Positions 41,852-52,659 of a stretch of 64,000 nucleotides of DNA are shown piece by piece (position 1 is the stretch's first letter; each line of letters begins with the position of its first letter). Both the position numbers and the translations under genes were made by a program. Under the pieces are notes generated by a model. It was not told where the DNA came from and did not search any database. It saw nothing but the letters and a program-made list of their open reading frames with translations. This stretch comes from Theocolax elegans (lineage: Eukaryota; Arthropoda; Insecta; Hymenoptera; Cerocephalidae). The stretch is taken from the NCBI GenBank assembly GCA_026168455.1, contig CM047431.1, forward strand, positions 4,183,603 through 4,247,602, written 5' to 3'.

Positions 41852-42356
41852 TGTGACGAGTAACGATAGCGCGAGCTACTCGTCATCGTTCTCTATCGCG
41901 AGGTTCGTACGGCCGTCGGGTAAGACCGCGCGTAATACGGAAGGGAGGGGGAACGAGAGAGAATCGGTAAGAGATATTCTCGTGTGAGCCGCCGAGCCGG
42001 AAGGTCCTCGGAGATATTGAAGGGACGCCGCCGTCGACCTAATACTATCTTCGAGACGCAAGGAGGTATACGCACCGAGTACCAGGTTAGAGTTTTTCCC
42101 TCTCAACGAGGATAGTGTACTCGGGTAATTCTCGCGTGCTCTCTTCGTGCCGCGATCTTGCGTCCGGGTTATGACCCCCCGCGAGTGCGTTTAGGCCGCC
42201 CCAACAATCATATCATTTCGCGCGTCCGCGAGCTAACTATTATATTGTATCATAGGTCAATGAATAAATCTGAATTTCATTTTATCTTTAATTCGTATCA
42301 TTTCGATATCCCGTATTCACCCAGGAATCCCGATCCTTAGTTTGATAAGCAGACGA
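41852..42356 (+). mobile_element. Gypsy LTR A, 5' part (interrupted)
   Basis: Starts TGTGACGAGTAACGATAG, the same as the 3' LTR at 59251 and the duplicated copy at 44287. It breaks off at GATAAGCAGACGA, where the CACTA-like element begins. Its remainder resumes at 49249 with CCCGCGGTACTC and ends at 49476 with CACCGTTACA, giving a ~730-base LTR with TG...CA ends. Confidence 0.85.
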
Positions 42357-42360
42357 CCCT

Positions 42361-42668
42361 GTCGAAAAAATCCAGATGGATTTCCAACTGGATTTCCAGG
42401 TGGATTTCGACCTGGATTCAGCTGGATTCCACCTGGATTAGACTGGATTTTGAGCCTCGATTTCCAGGTGGAATCCAGGTGGATTTTCAAGCTAGATTTC
42501 GAGGTGGATTGGCATGGATATCCAGGTGGATTCGCCTCGATTTCCAGTTCGATTTGCATGGATTACCAGGTGGATTGGCATGGATTTCCAGGTGGATTGG
42601 TATGGATATCCAGGTGGATTGGCATGGATTTCCAGGTGGATTGGCATGGATTTCCAGGTGGATATGGC
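42361..42668. repeat. Left subterminal 22-bp repeat array
   Basis: Units of the form GGATTGGCATGGATTTCCAGGT with variants, in inverted orientation to the right array. A second copy lies at about 44796-45104 because of the tandem duplication. Open frames crossing it are products of the repeat. Confidence 0.85.
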
Positions 42669-42759
42669 ATGGATTTGTGGGTCAATTGGTACATTTATTA
42701 GTGTGTAGTAAAGTTTAGTTTTCTTAGTTGATTTTGTTTATATATTAGTAAAAGGTCTT

Positions 42760-43902
42760 CAGTATGTCCAAATTAAAAATCCAATACCATTCAGTATGTC
42801 CAAAATGTAAAACATATATTAGTATATTTAATAAAAGTCATCATCTTTTGTACCGTTTGTGAAGAATATGTGAATTTAAAAGATCCTTGTTACCGCGACT
42901 TTTACGTAACATTAGATGTAAAAAATCAGCTTAGATACCTCATAGAAGATAATGCAGAATTTTACACCAATGTAATGCATCGCAGAGAAGCAGCAGACGG
43001 ATCACTATTAAGAACATATACGATGGAGTAAAATATCAAGAATTTATAGAGTCGTTACCTGCTGAGCATAAGGAATCGTATGGAACACTTATGTTTAATA
43101 GCGATGGTTCACCCATATTTAAAAGCTCAAAATTTTCTGTATGGGTCGATTTAACTTGTCTTAAATGAGGTACCAGTTCACGTACGTAATGAAAGCCCCA
43201 TAACATACGCTTTATGGTTTGGTCATAATAAACCTAACATGACTTATTTTTTACGTTCTTTTGTTGCAGATATGATACTTTATCAGACCTCGAAATACCC
43301 TGCCAGCTAACAATGAAATAAAGGGTGTTCATTTATATTGCGTGTGCTCTTGTGGTTGACTCTGTAGCTTGAGCACCGATGCAAGGCATTAATCAGTATA
43401 ATGGATATTACGGATGTAACTGGTGCCTTCATCCGGGAGAAGTCGTTCATCATGAAAGAGGGTCTATAATAAAATATGTATTGCTTGATTATGTTCCTGC
43501 TAGGAGAACTTATGAAGAAACTTTACAACATATGCAACAAGCAGTTGATGCACGTGCACCAATTTATGTGTAAAGAAAGCAGCAGCACTAATAAATCTAC
43601 AAAAATTTAATATGTTGACGGCTTTGTTCCGGATCCCATGCATTGCATAGACTTAGGAATAGCTAAACAGTTTACAGACTACTGGTTCAAATCTTCCGGC
43701 AAGCCTACAGCATTTCAAATATATATATGGATAACATAAATGAAAATATTACGCAATTTAAGGTACCACAGCAGCTTGCCAGTCTATCACGCTCAATATA
43801 TGATCGTAATAACATTAGCTGAAGTACCAAATTTTGACAAATTTTTACGACATTGGGCTCTTTTAGTGGAAGGCTATTATCTACTTTTAAAAGAATCAAT
43901 TA
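42760..43902 (+). pseudogene. CACTA-like transposase, partial duplicate copy
   Basis: Duplicate of 45195-46341. It contains the same zinc-finger-like start, 'YYGCNWCLHPGEVVHHERG' and the region before 'VPNFDKFLRHWALLVEGYYL', then ends at the duplication junction. Relative to the other copy it has extra single-base indels (for example near 43008, 43142 and 43568) that break the frame. Confidence 0.8.
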
Positions 43903-44286
43903 ATATACGTATTTTTTCCGTGCGCAAAAAAAAGTTGTGAACATAACACGAAAGAATGTGTATTTGTCTACTCATTCTTGATAAAACTCATAAAATTTTT
44001 AAACGTATACCCAATAATAATAACGGATCTAAATGCAATGTAATGCTTTAAATACAGATGCAAAATTGTTTGAAGATTAAATAAATATTAATCAAGTATA
44101 ACATACACTTTTACAAATATCCATATGATATATACAATGGGTTAAAAATTAAATATATTAATTATTGCATTTTTAAGATAATTCTATTATAAACAGTATA
44201 GGCAAAAAAAATTCAAATTTTAACAGTGGCAATATAAAATACGAATTACATTTGAATAGATTTTCAAAAATTATTAATTTAGGAGC

Positions 44287-44791
44287 TGTGACGAGTAACG
44301 ATAGCGCGAGCTACTCGTCATCGTTCTCTATCGCGAGGTTCGTACGGCCGTCGGGTAAGACCGCGCGTAATACGGAAGGGAGGGGGAACGAGAGAGAATC
44401 GGTAAGAGATATTCTCGTGTGAGCCGCCGAGCCGGAAGGTCCTCGGAGATATTGAAGGGACGCCGCCGTCGACCTAATACTATCTTCGAGACGCAAGGAG
44501 GTATACGCACCGAGTACCAGGTTAGAGTTTTTCCCTCTCAACGAGGATAGTGTACTCGGGTAATTCTCGCGTGCTCTCTTCGTGCCGCGATCTTGCGTCC
44601 GGGTTATGACCCCCCGCGAGTGCGTTTAGGCCGCCCCAACAATCATATCATTTCGCGCGTCCGCGAGCTAACTATTATATTGTATCATAGGTCAATGAAT
44701 AAATCTGAATTTCATTTTATCTTTAATTCGTATCATTTCGATATCCCGTATTCACCCAGGAATCCCGATCCTTAGTTTGATAAGCAGACGA
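44287..44791 (+). mobile_element. Gypsy LTR A 5' part, second copy within the tandem duplication
   Basis: Base-for-base counterpart of 41852-42356, ending at the same AGACGA junction with the CACTA-like element. Present only because the 2.4-kb segment is duplicated. Confidence 0.85.
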
Positions 44792-45194
44792 CCCTGTCGA
44801 AAAAATCCAGATGGATTTCCAACTGGATTTCCAGGTGGATTTCGACCTGGATTCAGCTGGATTCCACCTGGATTAGACTGGATTTTGAGCCTCGATTTCC
44901 AGGTGGAATCCAGGTGGATTTTCAAGCTAGATTTCGAGGTGGATTGGCATGGATATCCAGGTGGATTCGCCTCGATTTCCAGTTCGATTTGCATGGATTA
45001 CCAGGTGGATTGGCATGGATTTCCAGGTGGATTGGTATGGATATCCAGGTGGATTGGCATGGATTTCCAGGTGGATTGGCATGGATTTCCAGGTGGATAT
45101 GCATGGATTTGTGGGTCAATTGGTACATTTATTAGTGTGTAGTAAAGTTTAGTTTTCTTAGTTGATTTTGTTTATATATTAGTAAAAAGGTCTT

Positions 45195-47060
45195 CAGTAT
45201 GTCCAAATTAAAAATCCAATACCATTCAGTATGTCCAAAATGTAAAACATATATTAGTATATTTAATAAAAGTCATCATCTTTTGTACCGTTTGTGAAGA
45301 ATATGTGAATTTAAAAGATCCTTGTTACCGCGACTTTTACGTAACATTAGATGTAAAAAATCAGCTTAGATACCTCATAGAAGATAATGCAGAATTTTAC
45401 ACCAATGTAATGCATCGCAGAGAAGCAGCAGACGGATCACTATTTAAGAACATATACGATGGAGTAAAATATCAAGAATTTATAGAGTCGTTACCTGCTG
45501 AGCATAAGGAATCGTATGGAACACTTATGTTTAATAGCGATGGTTCACCCATATTTAAAAGCTCAAAATTTTCTGTATGGTCGATTTAACTTGTCTTAAA
45601 TGAGGTACCAGTTCACGTACGTAATGAAAGCCCCATAACATACGCTTTATGGTTTGGTCATAATAAACCTAACATGACTTATTTTTTACGTTCTTTTGTT
45701 GCAGATATGAATACTTTATCAGACCTCGAAATACCCTGCCAGCTAAACAATGAAATAAAGGGTGTTCATTTATATTGCGTGTGCTCTTGTGTTGACTCTG
45801 TAGCTTGAGCACCGATGCAAGGCATTAATCAGTATAATGGATATTACGGATGTAACTGGTGCCTTCATCCGGGAGAAGTCGTTCATCATGAAAGAGGGTC
45901 TATAATAAAATATGTATTGCTTGATTATGTTCCTGCTAGGAGAACTTATGAAGAAACTTTACAACATATGCAACAAGCAGTTGATGCACGTGCACCAATT
46001 TATGGTGTAAAGAAAGCAGCAGCACTAATAAATCTACAAAAATTTAATATTGTTGACGGCTTTGTTCCGGATCCCATGCATTGCATAGACTTAGGAATAG
46101 CTAAACAGTTTACAGACTACTGGTTCAAATCTTCCGGCAAGCCCTACAGCATTTCAAATATATATATGGATAACATAAATGAAAATATTACGCAATTTAA
46201 GGTACCACAGCAGCTTGCCAGTCTATCACGCTCAATATATGATCGTAATAACATTAGCTGAAGTACCAAATTTTGACAAATTTTTACGACATTGGGCTCT
46301 TTTAGTGGAAGGCTATTATCTACTTTTAAAAGAATCAATTACACAATTAGAATTGCAACGCGCTGACAATCTTTTAAAAAAATTTGTAGCTATGACTGAG
46401 GTTCATTATGGACCAGATGCGATGACTTTTAATGTCCATCAGCTAACTCATTTAGCACAAAGTGTTGCAGATTGGGGACCATTATGGGTACATTACGGTT
46501 ACCCATTTGAATCTGGAAATGGTAAAATCGTGTCAAAAGTCCATGCAGCAAAAGGCGTATTAAGTCAGATTTGTAGAAGCCTTACCATAGAAGAAAGTGT
46601 TGTGATACTAGAAAAACATGTTCGACAAAAAGAATATTCTCCTGTTATTGATTTTTGCAAAACTTTGAAGAACAAAGTCACTTTAAAAACCACCAAATAT
46701 GGAGAATGCCGATATTTTGGAAAGCCAGTAAGAGCAAACAAGCATATATTGCAGCAATTGCAATTGTCAGAAGAAGATGTAGAGACTTATAAAAAAATAG
46801 TTAAAGATAAATGTTTGTTTAATAATTCAAAAAAAGCAAATAAAAGATCAGACAATTTATATGTGCTAACATTCGAAGGTGATTTCATACAAGTAGAACA
46901 ATTTCTTGTAGATAACAATGAAAACGAATATACAGTATGTAAAAAGTTGATAACAGAAAACTGTATAACCAATGAAACGTTGAACATTAAAAATATTATT
47001 ACAACAAAGCCTGAACTAATAGTTATTAATACTAATCAAATTAAAAATATTTGTATTTAA
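45195..47060 (+). pseudogene. CACTA/EnSpm-type transposase (tnp2 family plus DUF4218-like region)
   Basis: Coding segments in order: an N-terminal zinc-finger-like 'CPKCKTYIS' (about 45235), 'GTLMFNSDGSPIFKSSKF', 'NESPITYALWFGHNKPNM', 'CVDSVA' (followed by a stop), 'GYYGCNWCLHPGE', 'DPMHCIDLGIAKQFTDYWF', and from 46290 'FLRHWALLVEGYYLLLKE' and 'TFNVHQLTHLAQSV...HYGYPFESGNGKI'. These are hallmarks of tnp2 transposases, with the DUF4218-like domain C-terminal. In-frame breaks occur near 45586, 45806 and 46261, and part of the middle domain appears deleted near 46262. The last 260 codons are open to TAA 47058-47060. The family cuts and pastes the element; this copy is inactive. Confidence 0.85.
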
Positions 47061-47690
47061 ATGACAGTAAATGAAAAACAGTATATATGTCCCATACCTC
47101 ATAGGTACTGGCAAACTTAAGTATTAAATGATAATAATAATATATGTTATAAAATAAAAAATTATTTTCTACGAAAATGTGTACTGCCGTTTCTTTCTTA
47201 CGATGAAAAACATCATCATCATATATCTATCATCAATAACACAAAATTAAACAATTATTACAGAATAGTTAATGGTATATTTAATTTTAATTAATGCTAA
47301 CTTCTTCTGCTATTGAATAAATGATTTTAAAATCATAAAATAACGCCTACAATAGTAATTAAAGAAAAGAAAGAAACATATACTTAATTCCGCGAAATGT
47401 AAATAGTGTAATTTCGAATGAAGTATTTAATGACATCTGCCAACATTATGTTTAATATAATACGCACTAAACTTACTGAAATTTAAATTAATCTCCAAAA
47501 TGTAAAAGTGTAGTAATTACCAAAAACACTACAAAAGATTAAAATGGTCAAATATACATTTGAAGGAAAGAAGTTATAATCAGGGTACGTACATAAAAAT
47601 ACTTATACTAATAGTGTTATTAAACAATTACAATTTTCCATACCCCATTTTTATGTATAATATGTACACCTTTTTACTAATATATAGTCA
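47061..47690. other. 3' non-coding part of the CACTA-like element
   Basis: AT-rich, with no ORF. It has a poly(A)-like AAATAAAAAATTA motif near 47150 after the transposase stop. Confidence 0.5.
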
Positions 47691-47749
47691 AAATCAACTA
47701 AGAAAACTAAACTTTACTACACACTAATAAATGTGCCAATTGACCCACA

Positions 47750-49240
47750 AATCCATGCATATCCACCTGGAAATCCATGCCAATCCACCTGGAAATCCAT
47801 GCCAATCCACCTGGATATCCATACCAATCCACCTGAAAATCCATGCCAATCCACCTGGATATCCATGCCAATCCACCTGGAAATCCATGTTAATCCACCT
47901 GAAAATCCATGCCAATCCAACTGGAAATCCATGCCAATCCACCTAGAAATCCATGTTAATCCACCTGGAAATCCATGTTAATCCACCTGAAAATCGATGC
48001 AAATCCACCTGGAAATCCATGCCAATCCACCTGGATATCCATGCCAATCCACCTGGAAATCCATGCCAATCCACCTGGATATCCATGCCCATCCACCTGG
48101 AAATTCATGCCAATCGATCTGGAAATCCATGCCAATCCACCTGGAAATCCATGCAAATCGAACTGGAAATCCATGCAAATCGAACTGGAAATCCATGCCA
48201 ATCCACCTGGATATCCATGCCAATCCACCTGGAAATCCATGTGAATCCACCTGGAAATCCATGCCAATCCACCTGGATATCCATGCCCATCCACCTGGAT
48301 ATCCATGCAAATCGAACTGGAAATCGAGGCGAATACACCTGGAAATCCATGCAAATCGAACTGGAAATCGAGGCGAATCCACCTGGAAATCCATGCCAAT
48401 CGATCTGGAAATCCATGCCAATCCACCTGGAAATCCATGCATATCGAACTGGAAATCCATGCAAATCGAACTGAAAATCGAGGCGAATCCACCTGGATAT
48501 CCATGCCAATCCACCTGGAAATCCATGCAAATCGAACTGGAAATCGAGGCGAATCCACCTGGAAATCCATGCCAATCCACCTGGAAATCCATGTTAATCC
48601 ACCTGGAAATCCATGTTAATCCACCTGGAAATCGATGCAAATCCACCTGGAAATCCATGCCAATCCACCTGGATATCCATGCCAATCCACCTGGAAATCC
48701 ATGTGAATCCACCTGGAAATCCATGCCAATCCACCTGGATATCCATGCCCATCCATCTGGAAATCCATGCCAATCGATCTGGAAATCCATGCCAATCCAC
48801 CTGGAAATCCATGCAAATCGAACTGGAAATCGAGGCGAATCCACCTGGAAATCCATGCAAATCGAACTGGAAATCGAGGCGAATCCACCTGGAAATCCAT
48901 GCCAATCGATCTGGAAATCCATGCCAATCCACCTGGAAATCCATGCAAATCGAACTGGAAATCGAGGCGAATCCACCTGGATATCCATGCCAATCGATCT
49001 GGAAATCCATGCCAATCCACCTGGAAATCCATGCAAATCGAACTGGAAATCGAGGCGAATCCACCTGGATATCCATGCCAATCCACCTCGAAATCTAGCT
49101 TGAAAATCCACCTGGATTCCACCTGGAAATCGAGGCTCAAAATCCAGTCTAATCCAGGTGGAATCCACCTGAATCCAGGTCGAAATCCAGCTGGAAATCC
49201 AGCTGGAAATCCAGCTGGAAATCCATCTGGATTTTTTCGA
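47750..49240. repeat. Right subterminal 22-bp repeat array (~67 units)
   Basis: Unit AATCCACCTGGAAATCCATGCC with variants at two sites (CCACCT/CGAACT/CGATCT and CCATGCC/CCATGTT/CGAGGCG/CGATGCA). Variants recur in blocks, pointing to higher-order repeats. Since 22 is not divisible by three and the unit lacks stops, several frames on both strands stay open for 150-470 codons. None is a gene. Confidence 0.95.
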
Positions 49241-49248
49241 CCGGGGAG

Positions 49249-49476
49249 CCCGCGGTACTCGTCTGCCAATCCTAAATTCGTACTTCCGGAAGTGGGCTCT
49301 CTCTGGAGCCCATATCAACGTACACGGTAGCTGTTGAGATATCGACGAGCCGTTGACGGAGTGCACGAGAGGCCCGATCGCGCGCGAAGGTAAGTTCGTC
49401 ACGCGCGATCTCGGGGTTACCCCTTCTCACGCTATCTCCGTGCAGTATTCCACAAAACCCGACACGCACCGTTACA
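49249..49476 (+). mobile_element. Gypsy LTR A, 3' part
   Basis: Continues LTR A after the CACTA-like insertion: CCCGCGGTACTCGTCTG to CACGCACCGTTACA. It matches LTR B at 51153-51381 closely and ends in CA directly before the primer-binding site. Confidence 0.85.
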
Positions 49477-50763
49477 TGGCGCCCAACTAGTTAGCACTGG
49501 GCATACGGGATTATATAAGAAAATTTAGTATTTTCTTTCTAACCGGGTACCTCACTAAACGAAAAATTAAATATATCGAGTTGTGAAAACGTCAAGGCCA
49601 ACGTACTTCGCGAAGAGAGTATCGAGCGCGCGTGCGTTTTGTAAACAAAGCGAGTTGTTTTCATCGGCGCGAGATTGGAGATTCGTATTTCCCAGTCTCA
49701 CTATTTTTGTATAGTAAGTGCGAGAGAGAGAGAAAGTAAAATTTGTTTTTACTTTCTCGCACGGATAAATACGCATGTTCGTACTTTATCAATATTGGTT
49801 CAGTATTGGACACCTTTTCAAGACAATTTAGAATCAACGGTTCTTTAATTATTTATTGATTCTGTTAAATAACATTCCGCTCTCACACTTACTACACTAT
49901 CTTGTATAGCGAACAAGATAGTAAATTCGGTTAAGTGTGTGCGTTATATATACAGTTATATTAGCGTTATATTTATATTACACATGTCTTTGTAGTCGAC
50001 TGTTGTTACGTATTTATATAACAATCAAACCATTACTTTTCGGGAACTCTCCATTCAGTTATTGTTTTCTTTAGTGATTATTCGATACTACCTTTATTTT
50101 TTTTGAATATTTAATTGTGTAATAATGTTAAATAATTACCATAAATTATTTAAAAGTAATTACGAATAAGCAATTATATGTATGTACAGACGTATATATA
50201 TATAAATAAAAATAATTATTCATTTATTTGAAATTAACGGCATTCTGATCACGTTTGAAACACGGATATCGCGTATTTAAATTACTATTTTCTTTTCTAT
50301 TATCACTTCCATAAAAATTTACGTATATAAATCGAATAATCTATGTTCCTCATAATTTTGAATTTTATAAATTAACGTGCAATTAAACAATTTACAAAAT
50401 AATCTTGATTTTTTTTTGTTATAATGAATTGTTAATTTTTACTTAATTTTTGTTGTACAAGTAAAAAGTAACAACCCTGGTTCCCGTTCAGTACAAACGT
50501 TTTTGTCACTTAGATAGTTCGCCGTAGCTATTATTTAATTAGCGCAAATATTTTGAAATAAACAATAATATATTTTCCCTTTCTTTCCTTATATATATAA
50601 TAAGATATTTATATTTGACGGTCCTTTTCGAGTACGAACTATCTAGTTACGGAACTATACCAGCGTATTCGCTCTTTAGAATCTCGCAATATATATTTTC
50701 GTTTCTTGCGAACACACACCACTGACCGACAAATTTGTACACGCGCATCATCATGTCTGGTCA
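49477..50763 (+). other. Gypsy 5' leader, copy A, with primer-binding site
   Basis: Starts with TGGCGCCCAACTAG, typical of the tRNA primer-binding site of insect Gypsy elements, directly after the LTR. About 1.29 kb of AT-rich leader follows, up to the gag start word CATCATCATGTCTGG at about 50750. After eleven gag bases the sequence jumps to LTR B. Nearly identical to 51382-52659. Confidence 0.8.
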
Positions 50764-51381
50764 TTCTCGCGTGAGCGCCGACCCGGAAGGTCCTTGAAGG
50801 TACCCGAGGGACGCCGCCGACGATTGTGCGATATTACGTAGAGGAGACGAGGGGACCTGCGTCGAAGACCAGCCAGGTTAGAGGTAGTTCTATTGTGACG
50901 GGTATAACGAGCCCGCGTAACTCTCGCGCACTCTCTTCGCCGCCGCGATTCCGCGTCCGGGTTATGACCCCCTGCGATTGCGCCCCGACCCGCCCGAACG
51001 ACAATATCATTTCGCGCGTTCGCGATTTAATTATTGTATTGTGCCATGGATTAGTAAATAATTTGAATTCTATTTTATCTTTCGATTCGTATCATTTCGA
51101 TATCCCGTATTCACCCAGGAATAACGATCCTAGTTTGATAAGCAGACGATCCCGCGGTACTCGTCTGTGCAATCCTAAATTCGTACTTCCGGAAGTGAGC
51201 TCTACTCTGGAGCCCATATCAACGTACACGGTAGCTGTCGAGATATCGGCGAGCCGTTCGACGGAGTGCACGAGAGGCCCGATCGCGCGCGAAGGTAAGT
51301 TCGTCACGCGCGATCTCGGGGTTACCCCTTCTCACGCTATCTCCGTGCAGTATTCCACAAAACCCGACACGCACCGTTACA
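50764..51381 (+). mobile_element. Gypsy LTR B, 5'-truncated
   Basis: Lacks about the first 130 bases of the LTR and begins at TTCTCGCGTGAGC. Its first half is clearly diverged from LTR A (many substitutions), while its last ~240 bases and the leader that follows are almost identical to copy A. It ends ...CACCGTTACA before a second primer-binding site at 51382. Confidence 0.8.
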
Positions 51382-52659
51382 TGGCGCCCAACTAGTTAGC
51401 ACTGGGCATACGGGATTATATAAGAAAATTTAGTATTTTCTTTCTAACCGGGTACCTCACTAAACGAAAAATTAAATATATCGAGTAGTGAAAACGTCAA
51501 GGCCAACGTACTTCGCGAAGAGAGTATCGAGCGCGCGTGCGTTTTGTAAACAAAGCGAGTTGTTTTCATCGGCGCGAGACTTGGAGATTCGTATTTCCCA
51601 GTCTCACTATTTTTGTATAGTAAGTGCGAGAGAGAGAGAAAGTAAAATTTGTTTTTACTTTCTCGCACGGATAAATACGCATGTTCGTACTTTATCAATA
51701 TTGGTTCAGTATTGGACACCTTTTCAAGACAATTTAGAATCAACGGTTCTTTAATTATTTATTGATTCTGTTAAATAACATTCCGCTCTCACACTTACTA
51801 CACTATCTTGTATAGCGAACAAGATAGTAAATTCGGTTAAGTGTGTGCGTTATATATACAGTTATATTAGCGTTATATTTATATTACACATGTCTTTGTA
51901 GTCGACTGTTGTTACGTATTTATATAACAATCAAACCATTACTTTTCGGGAACTCTCCATTCAGTTATTGTTTTCTTTAGTGATTATTCGATACTACCTT
52001 TATTTTTTTTGAATATTTAATTGTGTAATAATGTTAAATAATTACCATAAATTATTTAAAAGTAATTACGAATAAGCAATTATATGTATGTACAGACGTA
52101 TATATATATAAATAAAAATAATTATTCATTTATTTGAAATTAACGGCATTCTGATCACGTTTGAAACACGGATATCGCGTATTTAAATTACTATTTTCTT
52201 TTCTATTATCACTTCCATAAAAATTTACGTATATAAATCGAATAATCTATGTTCCTCATAATTTTGAATTTTATAAATTAACGTGCAATTAAACAATTTA
52301 CAAAATAATCTTGATTTTTTTTTGTTATAATGAATTGTTAATTTTTACTTAATTTTTGTTGTACAAGTAAAAAGTAACAACCCTGGTTCCCGTTCAGTAC
52401 AAACGTTTTTGTCACTTAGATAGTTCGCCGTAGCTATTATTTAATTAGCGCAAATATTTTGAAAATAAACAATAATATATTTTCCCTTTCTTTCCTTATA
52501 TATATAATAAGATATTTATATTTTGACGGTCCTTTTCGAGTACGAACTATCTAGTTACGGAACTATACCAGCGTATTCGCTCTTTAGAATCTCGCAATAT
52601 ATATTTTCGTTTCTTGCGAACACACACACTGACCGACAAATTTGTACACGCGCATCATC
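51382..52659 (+). other. Gypsy 5' leader, copy B
   Basis: Primer-binding site TGGCGCCCAACTAG followed by ~1.27 kb of AT-rich leader, leading into gag. No ORF of note. Confidence 0.75.

Larger units (their letters stand above)
41466..46341. repeat. ~2.44-kb near-perfect tandem duplication
   Basis: 41466-43902 and 43903-46341 are direct copies offset by ~2435 bases (TGTGACGAG at 41852 and at 44287). Each copy contains the LTR start, the CACTA left arm and the 5' part of the transposase; the second then continues into the rest of the transposase. Differences are mostly single-base indels in homopolymers. The junction is near 43903 at ATCAATTA/ATATACG. Confidence 0.9.
42357..49248 (+). mobile_element. 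CACTA/EnSpm-like DNA transposon inserted in the LTR
   Basis: Its inverted ends share GTCGAAAAAATCCAGATGGA (left at 42361, complement ending 49241). Inside each end are arrays of ~22-bp units (about 15 left, about 67 right), then a second inverted block GTCAATTGG(T/C)ACATTTATTA (about 42673 and 47740). The centre encodes a tnp2-type transposase. Subterminal repeat arrays are typical of CACTA elements, where they bind transposase, but the termini lack the usual CACTA word. The LTR halves on both sides prove the boundaries; a CCC triplet on both sides may be a 3-bp target duplication. The left part is duplicated (44792 onwards). Confidence 0.75.

Noticed and set aside
47750..49240. CRISPR array
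   Set aside because: Regular 22-bp repeats without unique spacers, in a eukaryotic transposon; no cas genes.
47978..49402. Long open frames on both strands (up to ~470 codons) with a repeating WISRWIGMD-like protein
   Set aside because: They are produced by a stop-free 22-bp satellite; several frames on both strands are equally open.
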